Source: Novosphingobium sp.
GTDB lineage: Bacteria; Pseudomonadota; Alphaproteobacteria; Sphingomonadales; Sphingomonadaceae
Assembly (NCBI RefSeq): GCF_030696665.1
Contig: NZ_JAUYRV010000002.1
Location: 1-64,000, forward strand
Reading direction: 5' to 3'
Length of the DNA stretch: 64,000 bases
Position numbers and translations under genes: made by a program. Positions 48,309 through 56,769 of the stretch are shown here, one piece after another (the stretch's first letter is position 1; each line of letters begins with the position of its first letter). A model generated the notes under the pieces. It made no database searches. It was not told the origin of the DNA and saw only the letters and a list, made by a program, of their open reading frames with translations.

Positions 48309-49520
48309 ATGGATCAGGACACTCTTGGAGCGATGTATACCGAGGTCGAAAGCGAATTTCGCCGCTCGGCCTACCCTGAACATTTCCCGGCGCTGCCAGA
48401 TCTTCCGGCGGCGCGTTATTTCGATCCCGAATTCTACCGGCTGGAAATGGCGCACGTCTTTCGCAAAAGCTGGCTGTGCGTTGGCCATGCCAGCCAGCTG
48501 CCCGCGCCGGGATCATACCGCCTGTTCGAACAATTCGATCAGTCGATCATCCTGAGCCGTGGCAGCGACGACCGCATCAGGGCGTTCAAGAACACCTGCC
48601 GCCATCGCGGAGCGGCGCTGGTTACACAGGCCGAAGGCGTGGCAAAGCGGTTCATCTGCCCCTACCACGCGTGGGGCTATTCATCCGACGGCGAACTGAA
48701 ATCGGTGCCCGAAGCGCACAACTTTGCCTGCCTGAACAAGGCAGACAAGGCGCTGCACCAAGTGCGGTGCGATACGTGGCGCGGATTCATTTTCATCAAC
48801 TTCGATAAAGACGCGGCATCCCTCGCCGATTTTCTTGCGCCACTAAATGCCGAAATTGATGACTTTCCCATCGACGATATGGTGGTGAAAGCGGTTCTTG
48901 ACGTTGAGATAGACTGCAACTGGAAGACAGCTTTCGACAACTTCCTTGAAATCTACCACGTGAACACCGTGCACGCCAAAACGCTGTCACCCTACCTTGA
49001 AAGCAAAAGCTTCACCGTCTCGCTGTTCGACGGTGGCCATGCGCGCTTCGTCACCCGCAAGCGCGGTGGCCAGTCATTCTTTTCAGCAGGGCATGACAGC
49101 GCCGCGCCCGATGATTTCACCACCCGTTTCAAGGATCACGTCTTTGCCCTGCCCTGCTTCCCCAACAGCTTTACCGCGCTCGATCCAGTAGGCTTCAACT
49201 GGCAGACGTTCTGGCCAAAAGGCCCTGACAAGATGGTCATGTCGAACATGTTCATCGGGTGGAAGCGCGATGACGAAGAGGACGCCCGGTTCTGGGAGGG
49301 CATGTTGCAAAACCAGCAGACCGTGCTGGCCGAAGACATCGGCCTGTTTCCGACGATCCAGCGCTCCTACGAGCAAGGCGATATTGCCCAGGTCGTGCTG
49401 AGTTTTCAGGAGCAGTTTATCCAGTGGTATAACGAGGAAATAGACCGGAAGATCGGGCCTGAAACCATCTCCCCGGCCTTGCGCGTAACGCCGGTGCTGG
49501 CCCCGCATGTGAAGCGTTAG
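48309..49520 (+). CDS. Rieske non-heme iron oxygenase, catalytic (alpha) subunit
   Basis: The 403-residue oxygenase has the Rieske cluster motifs CRHRG (Cys-97, His-99) and CPYHAW (Cys-117, His-120). The mononuclear iron site is NFLEIYHVNTVH (His-217, His-222), with the third ligand Asp in LAEDIGLF. The residue that bridges the two centres between subunits is Glu-214 and not the more common Asp, as in carnitine/choline-type monooxygenases such as CntA. It oxidises an aromatic, alkyl or ether substrate using oxygen. No small (beta) subunit gene is nearby, so an alpha3-type enzyme is likely. Electrons probably come through the ferredoxin at 47828. Confidence 0.93.
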   Translation: MDQDTLGAMYTEVESEFRRSAYPEHFPALPDLPAARYFDPEFYRLEMAHVFRKSWLCVGHASQLPAPGSYRLFEQFDQSIILSRGSDDRIRAFKNTCRHRGAALVTQAEGVAKRFICPYHAWGYSSDGELKSVPEAHNFACLNKADKALHQVRCDTWRGFIFINFDKDAASLADFLAPLNAEIDDFPIDDMVVKAVLDVEIDCNWKTAFDNFLEIYHVNTVHAKTLSPYLESKSFTVSLFDGGHARFVTRKRGGQSFFSAGHDSAAPDDFTTRFKDHVFALPCFPNSFTALDPVGFNWQTFWPKGPDKMVMSNMFIGWKRDDEEDARFWEGMLQNQQTVLAEDIGLFPTIQRSYEQGDIAQVVLSFQEQFIQWYNEEIDRKIGPETISPALRVTPVLAPHVKR

Positions 49521-49521
49521 C

Positions 49522-49908
49522 TCAATCGGGCGCGCTGAAGCAGTATGCGCAGATCTTGTTGCCATCGGGATCGAACAGGTATGCGCCAAAGGCATGTTCG
49601 ACCGCACCACGCGGGCCGGGCGCTCCCGCATCGGCACCGCCTGCCGCAAGCCCTGCGGCATGAAAGGCGCGCACCGCGTCCCGTATTGGTGCCTTGAAGC
49701 TGACCGTGCCACCGTTTGCAGCCCGCGCCTGCGCGCCATCTAGCGGGCGCAAGATCAGGAGTTCAGCCACTTTCCGGCCATAGCCGATCCCCTGATCGAG
49801 GAATTGGCCCACGTTCTTGATACCCAACGGTGCCAAGGCCGCGTCGTAGAACGCTTCGGCACGGGCAATATCGTTGCTGCCAAGGCAGACATGCGTGAAG
49901 ATGCCTAT
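49522..49908 (-). CDS. Glyoxalase/VOC-family protein with an apparent ATA start
   Basis: The 128-residue protein has the VOC fold: GIFTHVCLGSNDIARAEAFY, then ALAPLGIK and the C-terminal HAFGAYLFDPDGNKICAYC, which holds a metal-site-like residue region. Family proteins normally start with MGIFTHV. Here the codon at that place is ATA (49906-49908), with GGAG 8 nt upstream, and no ATG/GTG/TTG occurs in frame until TTG at 49836, which would delete the first beta-strand. The ATA overlaps the TetR stop codon. It is either a rare ATA start or a gene impaired by a start-codon mutation. It ends 1 bp from the end of the Rieske gene. Confidence 0.65.
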   Translation of the reverse strand: MGIFTHVCLGSNDIARAEAFYDAALAPLGIKNVGQFLDQGIGYGRKVAELLILRPLDGAQARAANGGTVSFKAPIRDAVRAFHAAGLAAGGADAGAPGPRGAVEHAFGAYLFDPDGNKICAYCFSAPD

Positions 49909-50561
49909 GCCACGCGCTCCTCGTAATCGCGCACGATCCGGTCCAGCGTGGGCCGGTAATCCCCGAGTCCGGGCGGCAGCGAAATGGCATTGCCATCCTG
50001 ATCCAACCCGGCTTTGGCCAGTATATTGCGCCGGACCAGCATCACCGCAGCGCCGATAACCGCCTGATTGGCCTCGACATAAAGGTCGGCTGCATCATCG
50101 TGCGAAAGACCCCGGTTTTCCAGCATCGCCATGATGTTGACGGCGTAGGCCACTTCCCGGTCAGACTTTTCACCGCCAATCAGGTTGCCGATCATCTCGG
50201 GCTTGGACTTGAACATTTCGAAGCAGAGCGCGGCATGGCCCCGCAGGACTTCCTGCCAAGTGCCGCCAAACGTATCGGCCAGCGCGCGGGTTGCCATGCG
50301 TTCTGCAACCAGTTCCAGCAGATGATCGCGGCCCCGCACATAACCGTAAAGTGTGGCCACGCCGGTGTTCAGGCGTTCTGCCACGGAACACATTTCCAGC
50401 TGATCAATGCCCACCGCACAGGCAGCATCGACAATTGCATCAAGCGTCAGTCGCCGTGGCCGGCCAACAGAACGCTTGGCAGCAGACGGCAGTGCACCTC
50501 TTGCAGATTTTGCTGAATTGATTCCGGCGTCATCGCTGGTCAACGCTTCTGGTGGCTCCAT
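49905..50561 (-). CDS. TetR-family transcriptional regulator
   Basis: The 218-residue regulator has the helix-turn-helix RRLTLDAIVDAACAVGIDQ, CSVAERLNTGVATLYGYVRG (about residues 36-75) and a TetR_C-like helical domain. The N-terminal 30 residues are low-complexity and Ser/Ala-rich. The ATG at 50561 has GGAG upstream; an earlier start at 50585 is possible. Its stop TAG overlaps the VOC gene start, so the two are translationally coupled. It is divergent from the small exported protein at 50772. Confidence 0.85.
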   Translation of the reverse strand: MEPPEALTSDDAGINSAKSARGALPSAAKRSVGRPRRLTLDAIVDAACAVGIDQLEMCSVAERLNTGVATLYGYVRGRDHLLELVAERMATRALADTFGGTWQEVLRGHAALCFEMFKSKPEMIGNLIGGEKSDREVAYAVNIMAMLENRGLSHDDAADLYVEANQAVIGAAVMLVRRNILAKAGLDQDGNAISLPPGLGDYRPTLDRIVRDYEERVA

Positions 50562-50771
50562 ACCATCTCCGGTGCGGCGACGCACATTGTTCGGCGGCCT
50601 TTTTCAAGATTGGACCCTATCAGTCCTGCACGCAAGAGTGCCGTCTGACGTGTTGTTCACGCAGCATCAAGTTATTTCCGAATCAGTATCGACAATTCAT
50701 TCAACCTTGATTATCTGGCGATGATGGCGGGACACCCCGTTACCTTTTGCATTGAAACATTGGTGACAAAC

Positions 50772-51065
50772 ATGAAAATTCATTCCGTGTTCGCGCTGGC
50801 TCTTGGCCTTGTTGCACTCCCCGCCGCAGCCCAGACTGCGGCACCCGTTGCAGCCGCTGCGGCAACAACCGCTCCTGAAATCAAGAGTGGCGAAATGGTA
50901 TGGTCGGCCGAAGGCCGCCGAATCGGCCGTGTTGATCGCGTGCGCGGTGATGCTGTCGTGGTGATCCGCGATATGAAGATGATCTCGATTCCGATTGCTT
51001 CGCTCACTGCCAGCGAACGTGGTCTGGTGACCACGCTGACCAACAAGGAAATCAGCCGCCTCTGA
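50772..51065 (+). CDS. Small exported protein, PRC-barrel-like
   Basis: The 97-residue protein has a signal peptide (MKIHSVFALALGLVALPAAA, cleavage likely after AAAQ or AAA). An Ala/Thr-rich linker and a short beta-barrel-like segment follow (MVWSAEGRRIGRVDRVRG, MKMISIPIASLT), resembling PRC-barrel repeats. It is probably periplasmic. The ATG at 50772 is chosen because it starts the signal sequence. It is not obviously linked to catabolism. It has its own terminator at 51122. Confidence 0.8.
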   Translation: MKIHSVFALALGLVALPAAAQTAAPVAAAAATTAPEIKSGEMVWSAEGRRIGRVDRVRGDAVVVIRDMKMISIPIASLTASERGLVTTLTNKEISRL

Positions 51066-51121
51066 TTGCTTTCCGCGCTGGCTGGTTCACCAGTCGGCGC
51101 GGAGCGATTCTGGCATCAGGC

Positions 51122-51153
51122 AAAACGCCGCCGGGGTTATCCGGCGGCGTTTT
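51122..51153. terminator. Bidirectional intrinsic terminator
   Basis: AAAACGCCGCCGG (51122-51134) and CCGGCGGCGTTTT (51141-51153) form a perfect 13-bp stem with loop GGTTAT. T-runs are present on both strands. It lies between the convergent 3' ends of the small exported protein gene (51065) and the HsaA-like gene (51176). Confidence 0.9.
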
Positions 51154-51175
51154 CCTGTCAGACGGTGCGCCGGGT

Positions 51176-52348
51176 TCAGGCGTTGAGCAATTCGCCGGCG
51201 ATCTGCGCATGGATTGCGGTCGGGTCGTTGCCGGCATGAGCGCGCGCCGCAGACAGGTCCAGCCACACTTGCGTCAACGGCCCACCGCGCTGGATGCCGC
51301 GCGCACCAAGCAAAAGCATCATTTCATCCACCAGCACCACCAGCTTGCGCAGGTTGCTGGTCAACTGGCCGCGATAGAGCAGCGCTTCATCCTGAGGCAG
51401 CGCCAGATCGCGGGCCACATGGTCGGCCAGCCTTGCATAATTGTCGGCCAACTGGCGCTCGACCGTATCGATTTCAACGCGGGTCCGCCCAATCGCGGAA
51501 AGGAAGCGGGCGTTCTCACGCGAAGGCCCCGAACCCATCGGTCCCTGACGATCACGTGTCACCGCAGTAAACGTGGCCAGCGCGCCGCGCGTTGCACCGA
51601 CCGCAAGGTTGGAAATCGACGAGCCGAACACATAGAGCCACGGCAGGCGATACAGCGGTGGCAGGCCGGACGAAAGCGGCAGCGGCATGATCCCGGCATC
51701 CGGAACATACGTGCGGTAAGCCGGCACGAACGCATTGTTGATGACCAGATCGTTGCTGCCGGTGGCGCGCAGCCCGAACGTATCCCACACCCGGTCGATC
51801 TCAAGGTCGCTCATCGGCACAAGGAACAGCCGCATTTGCGGCGCCGGGCGGGCATCATCTGGCGGCACCATTCCGCCCACGATTGCCCATTGCGCATGGC
51901 TGCTGCCGCTGGAAAAGCCATAACGCCCGCTGATGCGGTAGCCGCCTTCGACCGGAGTTACCCGCCCCGTCGGCATGAATGAGGAACAGACCAGTGCGTC
52001 GGGATCATTGGCCCACACGTCTGACTGCGCCAGCGTGTCCATGCGCCCAAGCATGAACGACTGGACGCAAAGCACGCCATAGACCCAGGCCGTGGAAGCG
52101 CAGCCTTGCGCAAATACGTTCTGGATGGCGTATGCTTCACGCGGATCAAGCTCCAGCCCGCCCCACCGCTTGGGCTGGAAGGCGCGCAACAGCTTCGCCT
52201 TCTTCATGGCCGCTATCGTCTCGGGCAGAACGTCGCCCTTGGCATTGGCCTCAGCGCAAGACGCAACGATCAGCGGCAACAATCCGTGCGCGGCATCGAT
52301 CAGGGATTGCGGATCGATTTTTTCGCTCGTTACATTGACACTTGCCAC
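51176..52348 (-). CDS. Flavin-dependent monooxygenase of the acyl-CoA dehydrogenase fold, HsaA-like
   Basis: The 390-residue protein of the HsaA/HpaB-like group hydroxylates phenolic compounds using reduced flavin and oxygen. Segments such as FQPKRWGGLELDP, GCASTAWVYGVLC, RYGFSSGSSHAQWAIVGG and TFGLRATGSNDLVINNAFVP match the family. The start is GTG at 52348, with AAAAGGAG 6 nt upstream. HsaA acts on 3-HSA in steroid degradation; here the substrate is unknown. It needs a flavin reductase (HsaB), which is not nearby. It is downstream of the MFS operon by 89 bp. Confidence 0.85.
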   Translation of the reverse strand: MASVNVTSEKIDPQSLIDAAHGLLPLIVASCAEANAKGDVLPETIAAMKKAKLLRAFQPKRWGGLELDPREAYAIQNVFAQGCASTAWVYGVLCVQSFMLGRMDTLAQSDVWANDPDALVCSSFMPTGRVTPVEGGYRISGRYGFSSGSSHAQWAIVGGMVPPDDARPAPQMRLFLVPMSDLEIDRVWDTFGLRATGSNDLVINNAFVPAYRTYVPDAGIMPLPLSSGLPPLYRLPWLYVFGSSISNLAVGATRGALATFTAVTRDRQGPMGSGPSRENARFLSAIGRTRVEIDTVERQLADNYARLADHVARDLALPQDEALLYRGQLTSNLRKLVVLVDEMMLLLGARGIQRGGPLTQVWLDLSAARAHAGNDPTAIHAQIAGELLNA

Positions 52349-52437
52349 AGGCAACTCCTTTTCCACTTGGAGCAAAGCCTAGGGACTGCAGAAAATACCG
52401 TGCCTTTCGTGCGATAGGAAGTGCCCTGCCCTTTGGT

Positions 52438-53784
52438 TCAGGCCAGATCAGCGGCGTTCGGAATTTCCCGCCGCAACGCATGGGCTGCGCGCAAATAGCA
52501 GAAGATCGCGCCCAGCAGAACCAGCCCTGCGGCCATCATGGCATGTTGCAGTCCTTGCGCGGACGCTTCTCCACAAGCCGCCCCGGCTGGACCGTGAAGG
52601 CAATCCGCACGATAGTTTCCGGCATAGGCCTGCGCGGCCAACCGGTCGCTAAGCCATCCAAGCGCTACCGACCCGATGCCAAGGCCTGCGACCGTTTGCC
52701 CAAAAGCATGCAGCGCTGCGGCCGAAGCACGCATGCGCGGCTCCACCAATCTTTGTGTCACGGTCATAATCGCAGGCAGGAAGGCGTTGAGCGAGGCCGC
52801 CGCGAAGAACATCAGAACCATGAACCAGCGCCAGTCCGATTGCAGGATGGCCAACAGGTAAAGCGGCAGCGAGACAACCAGCAGCATGGCAGGCGCACGC
52901 CCGAACCACCCAATATCACGCCGCCCAAGCCAATCGGCTGCCCGGCCACCGCTATAGTTGCCAATCGCCATCGCAAGACTGAGCGAACCTGCAAAGATCA
53001 TCCCGGCCTGCGCGATATCAAGACCATAGCGGCGGACAAGCAGAGGGATCATGAACAGATTGAGACCGAAACTGACCATGCCGACAAGGCCGCTTGCCGC
53101 AGTCAGATAGAGAAATGCCGGCGACTTTCCGACCTTGTTCAAAACGGCCCCAAAGGATGGCGTCTCGCCCGCATCACCAGCATTCTGGCGCACAGGCTCG
53201 GGAATGGTCAACTTGAGAACAACGGCAAGCACCAGACCCGGCACGCCCATCGCGACGAAGGCTGCTCTCCAGCCATAGTTCTGCACCACCCACCCGCCGA
53301 TGGTGGCCGATACCGCCGCCCCGACCGAAACCCAGATGGCGATGGTGGAAAACGCACTTGCACGGCGTTCTGCGGGGAACCTGTCTGACAGCATCGAAAT
53401 AAGCGCCGGGGTAAAGCCCGCCTCGCCCACGCCCACGCCCATCCGGCATAGCAACAATTGCGCAAAGCTGCCCGCTGCGCCTGAAAGTGCGGTCATTACC
53501 GACCAGATCGCGGTGACGGTGGCAATTATGCCGACCCGGCTGCGCCGCTCTGCCAGACGGGCCAGCGGGATGCCCAGCGCAGCGTAGAACAGCGAAAATG
53601 CAAGGCCGCCCAGCAGGCCTAATTGCAGATCGGACAAGTTGAGGTCACGCCGGATCGCCTCGCCCGCAATCGAGATGATCGTGCGATCCACGAAATTCAT
53701 CATGTAGATCAGCCCGAGCAGGACGATAAAATATCGCTCGCTACCAGTCGTGCTGACGTGCCCGTTTGCCGTATCATTGTTCAT
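52438..53784 (-). CDS. MFS transporter (12 transmembrane segments)
   Basis: The 448-residue membrane protein of the major facilitator superfamily (SpnS/phthalate-permease-like) has the early FVDRTIISIAGEAI helix, the A-motif-like GIPLARLAERRSRV, the MGVGVGEAGFTPA helix 4 and 12 predicted hydrophobic segments in two groups. It probably imports an organic acid or exports a metabolite. The start overlaps the MaoC gene stop (ATGA), so uptake and MaoC hydration are coupled. It resembles the MFS protein at 55191 in layout but is not identical. Confidence 0.9.
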   Translation of the reverse strand: MNNDTANGHVSTTGSERYFIVLLGLIYMMNFVDRTIISIAGEAIRRDLNLSDLQLGLLGGLAFSLFYAALGIPLARLAERRSRVGIIATVTAIWSVMTALSGAAGSFAQLLLCRMGVGVGEAGFTPALISMLSDRFPAERRASAFSTIAIWVSVGAAVSATIGGWVVQNYGWRAAFVAMGVPGLVLAVVLKLTIPEPVRQNAGDAGETPSFGAVLNKVGKSPAFLYLTAASGLVGMVSFGLNLFMIPLLVRRYGLDIAQAGMIFAGSLSLAMAIGNYSGGRAADWLGRRDIGWFGRAPAMLLVVSLPLYLLAILQSDWRWFMVLMFFAAASLNAFLPAIMTVTQRLVEPRMRASAAALHAFGQTVAGLGIGSVALGWLSDRLAAQAYAGNYRADCLHGPAGAACGEASAQGLQHAMMAAGLVLLGAIFCYLRAAHALRREIPNAADLA

Positions 53785-54227
53785 GCCGCCGCCCCCCGGT
53801 AGACCAGATTGATCGCTTCCAGATCGAGCACGACATCGCTCGCCCCGTTGGTCATGCGATAGGCCATCCTGACCAGCCCGCGTCCGGCATCACTAGCCGA
53901 AGGACGACATTCGGCAATCTCGGATTCCAGCGTCAACCGGTCGCCGGGGCGGACGGCTTTGCGAAACCGCACATTTTCCATGCCTACCCCGCAATAGTAA
54001 TCAATATCGCCATTCAGATCGTGGTCCATCCGCCGCCACAGCGCCAGCAGATGCGCGCCACTGGCGATCAATCCGCCAAAAGCCGATCCGCGCGCGGCCA
54101 GCGGATCGACGTGAAACCACTGCGGATCAAAGTCTTGCGCAAAGGCGATGATCGCTTGCTCATCAATCACCAGCCCCGCCGATGTGCGTCGTTCGCCCAC
54201 AACAAGATCATCGAATCTGCGCATCAT
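53781..54227 (-). CDS. MaoC-like hot-dog-fold hydratase
   Basis: The 148-residue protein is of the MaoC/(R)-specific enoyl-CoA hydratase type. The catalytic Asp and His are in FAQDFDPQWFHVDP (Asp-34 and His-39), and FGGLIASGAHLLA is the conserved helix following them. It adds water to an enoyl-CoA double bond. It is overlapped by the MFS gene and follows a beta-hydroxyacid dehydrogenase by 18 bp, consistent with side-chain or ring beta-oxidation. The ATG at 54227 or 54224 could be the start. Confidence 0.87.
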   Translation of the reverse strand: MMRRFDDLVVGERRTSAGLVIDEQAIIAFAQDFDPQWFHVDPLAARGSAFGGLIASGAHLLALWRRMDHDLNGDIDYYCGVGMENVRFRKAVRPGDRLTLESEIAECRPSASDAGRGLVRMAYRMTNGASDVVLDLEAINLVYRGAAA

Positions 54228-54245
54228 GCGAATGACAGTCCTGCC

Positions 54246-55085
54246 TTAACGACGGCAGACATCGAGAATGCCCTGCTTTACGATGGCTCTGATATGCGCG
54301 CCAATGGACGAAGGTTTACCCACCGATGCGCCCAGTTCATCGGCAAGCGACAAATCCTTCTCGCCAATCCCGGCCTGCACCGCCATCAGATCGCGCTGGC
54401 GCTGTTCGCCCGGATTGTTGCGGAAAGCGATGAAGCCGTTCATCGGCGGCGTCATAACCCCGTTGCGCTGCATCACCGCCATCAGTTTGTCGATGGGCAC
54501 ACCGGCCGCCTCAGCCAGATCCATTGCTTCAAGGCCCAGCATGATCTGGCTCCACGAAACAAGGTTGTTGCAGATTTTCAGGCCCATTGCCGAACCCAGC
54601 GGCCCCACCAGCATCGTATTGGTGGAATAGGCATCCAGTACGGCCTGCACGCGGGCCATCGTTGCTTCACTGCCGCCCAGCATGCAGAATACGAAAGGGC
54701 CGTCATTGGTCATCTCGGTTCGCGTGACGGCCGCATCCATCAACTCGACATCCACCGCAGCAGCACGCGCTGCCAGCGCCTTGATTGTATCGGGACGCAC
54801 GGTGCTGTGGACCAGGATCACCGAACCGGGGCGCATGGCCGGGATCAGTTCGTCACAGCATTCAATCACCTGCTTATCGTCCTGGACGCAGATTCCGACG
54901 ACATCGCAACCGCCAAGTTCGGCAATACTGCCAGCCAGCGTGGCCTTCCCGCGAAACGGCTCCATCGAAGCCGGAAACTTGTCGAACACCGACAGCGGTA
55001 AAGCCAGCTTGGCCAATTCGCGAGCCTGCGCGCCGCCCATGCTGCCAAGGCCGATAAATCCGACGGAACCGATTGCCTGCGTCAT
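54246..55085 (-). CDS. NAD-dependent beta-hydroxyacid dehydrogenase
   Basis: The 279-residue protein of the 3-hydroxyisobutyrate/6-phosphogluconate dehydrogenase family has the N-terminal nucleotide motif GFIGLGSMGGAQA and the substrate loop DAAVTRTEMTNDGP. The catalytic Lys region is GSAMGLKICNNLVSWSQIM. It oxidises a beta-hydroxy acid to the semialdehyde or reduces one. The DAAVTRT loop departs from the usual DAPVSGG, so the substrate may be unusual. The ATG at 55085 is used, with AAGGA upstream. It sits between the two MFS genes in an operon. Confidence 0.85.
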   Translation of the reverse strand: MTQAIGSVGFIGLGSMGGAQARELAKLALPLSVFDKFPASMEPFRGKATLAGSIAELGGCDVVGICVQDDKQVIECCDELIPAMRPGSVILVHSTVRPDTIKALAARAAAVDVELMDAAVTRTEMTNDGPFVFCMLGGSEATMARVQAVLDAYSTNTMLVGPLGSAMGLKICNNLVSWSQIMLGLEAMDLAEAAGVPIDKLMAVMQRNGVMTPPMNGFIAFRNNPGEQRQRDLMAVQAGIGEKDLSLADELGASVGKPSSIGAHIRAIVKQGILDVCRR

Positions 55086-55190
55086 TCGTGATGATCCTTT
55101 TCCAAACGCGCATGCTCTACAGGACAAGCGCCCCTGCCGTCAGCAAGGCAAGCATGCGCCTTCGTGCCAAAACTAGCGCAGATGTGCCGT

Positions 55191-56534
55191 TTATGGCTGC
55201 GCCAGACGCCCAGCCGGTTCAGGCCGAGCATCGTGGCGATCTGCCCCGTTGCGTTTCACACACCGCGCCGCCAGCGCAAACTGCATGGCCGCAAGCGGAT
55301 GGCACAGCAGCATGATCGAAAGCGCCCAGCCGAGCGAATTGGAGCCGCCGATCATGTCGCTGAGCTGCCCCACCACGAACGGTGCCACGCCAAAGCCCAG
55401 CAGGGTTGCGCCCAGCTGGAGCAGCGCGATGGTGAAGCCCCGCACTTGCGAGGGCACCACAATCAACAGCAGTCCGTTGGCCGGGCCGTTGTAGCTGTTG
55501 AAGAAAAAGGCATAACACGCGACCAGCACAAGCGCGGGCAACGTGGCCTCGGTTAGCAGAGACCCGATGCCAAGGAACGTTGCCGCCATCGAGGTGGCCG
55601 CAGCGATGATGCCTGATCGCCACGGATTGGATCTCGCATCGCGGCGGCTGGCGCGGTCTGCCAGCCATCCGAAAAAGGCCCCACCCAACGCGCCGAGCAA
55701 CCCGGTGGTCAGGCCCACTGTCAACCCCGCCTCGGACAGCTTGAGCCCGTGTTGACGCACAAGGAACGAGATCGACCAAGTGGAGTACGACGATATTGCC
55801 GCAGCCGTCAGCAGCACGCCAAGCAGGATATGCACCGCCGCAGGCCGCGCCGCGATTTCAGCCAGCGACTGCATGAACGAGAGCTTTTCAGGAGGGGCAG
55901 TTGCCGGGAGGGCTGCATCAGCCATTGGCGCATCGCTTGCGCCGCGCTTGGGTTCGCGAATCACCAGAAACACGATCACGGCCATGATCATGCCGGGCAC
56001 GCCGGCCAGGAAAAACGCCATGCGCCAGCCGTATTCAGCGGCAATCATTCCCCCGACAATGAATGTCAGGATCGAACCAATGGCAGACGAAAGATACCAC
56101 AGACCAACCGCAGTCGACCGCTCCTTCGCCGGGAAATAGTCGGACAGCAGCGAAAGCCCGGCGGGTGATCCGCCGGATTCGGCCAAGCCCACCATGCACC
56201 GCGAAGCGAGCAACATGGTCCAACTGGTTGCCAATCCGCAAACGGCGGTCATGGCGCTCCAGACCGCGAGGATCATGGCCAGCACGTTCTTGCGCACCGA
56301 ACGGTCGATCACCATGCCCATCGGCAGCACCGCCGCGCCATAGCACAAGCCGTAGCCAAGGCTGGAAATCAGCCCCAACTGGGTGTCCGTCAGATCAAAT
56401 TCGTGGCGCACCGGCTCCATCACGATGCTCACCACCATGCGGTCCATGATGTGGCAGCTGTGTGCCAAGGTGAGGACCAGCAAAACCAGCCATCGATACC
56501 CTGAGGCGCGCTCGGCCCCGATCGACCCGGCCAT
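55191..56534 (-). CDS. MFS transporter (12 transmembrane segments)
   Basis: The 447-residue MFS protein has the TM1 motif HSCHIMDRMVVSIVMEP, the cytoplasmic loop VIDRSVRKNV and GLAESGGSPAGLSLLSDYF on helix 4, with hydrophobic segments in two halves. It is related to the phthalate/organic-acid and SpnS-like permeases. It is first in the operon with the beta-hydroxyacid dehydrogenase, MaoC hydratase and second MFS, and divergent from the P450 at 56770. A CTTCC-GGAAG dyad at 56645 may be a shared operator. The substrate cannot be assigned. Confidence 0.9.
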   Translation of the reverse strand: MAGSIGAERASGYRWLVLLVLTLAHSCHIMDRMVVSIVMEPVRHEFDLTDTQLGLISSLGYGLCYGAAVLPMGMVIDRSVRKNVLAMILAVWSAMTAVCGLATSWTMLLASRCMVGLAESGGSPAGLSLLSDYFPAKERSTAVGLWYLSSAIGSILTFIVGGMIAAEYGWRMAFFLAGVPGMIMAVIVFLVIREPKRGASDAPMADAALPATAPPEKLSFMQSLAEIAARPAAVHILLGVLLTAAAISSYSTWSISFLVRQHGLKLSEAGLTVGLTTGLLGALGGAFFGWLADRASRRDARSNPWRSGIIAAATSMAATFLGIGSLLTEATLPALVLVACYAFFFNSYNGPANGLLLIVVPSQVRGFTIALLQLGATLLGFGVAPFVVGQLSDMIGGSNSLGWALSIMLLCHPLAAMQFALAARCVKRNGADRHDARPEPAGRLAQP

Positions 56535-56644
56535 AAATCCCCTTCCTCAAGCGCCCAAGTCAGCCACGCCCAAACCGGTGCGGCAGCTTTGCGCAAATTG
56601 CATTGGGGCGGAACGTCGAGCAAAACCTGCCGGAGCGAACATAC

Positions 56645-56658
56645 CTTCCGATAGGAAG
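56645..56658. promoter_or_regulatory. CTTCC-GATA-GGAAG dyad in a divergent promoter region
   Basis: CTTCC (56645-56649) and GGAAG (56654-56658) flank GATA in the 235-bp gap between the MFS operon and the P450. Similar GATAGGAAG or GGTAGGAACT sequences occur upstream of the HsaA-like gene (52413-52421) and in the divergent region at 61412-61478. It may be a common regulator site. Confidence 0.35.
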
Positions 56659-56769
56659 CGATGCCGCAATGCGTGGATTAAAGGTGCTTCCAGTTAGACG
56701 ATTACGCAGCATTGCCAGCCGCAATGGCACCGCTATGCCGCACGATGAAAAAAGCGAAGGCCCGAAACG

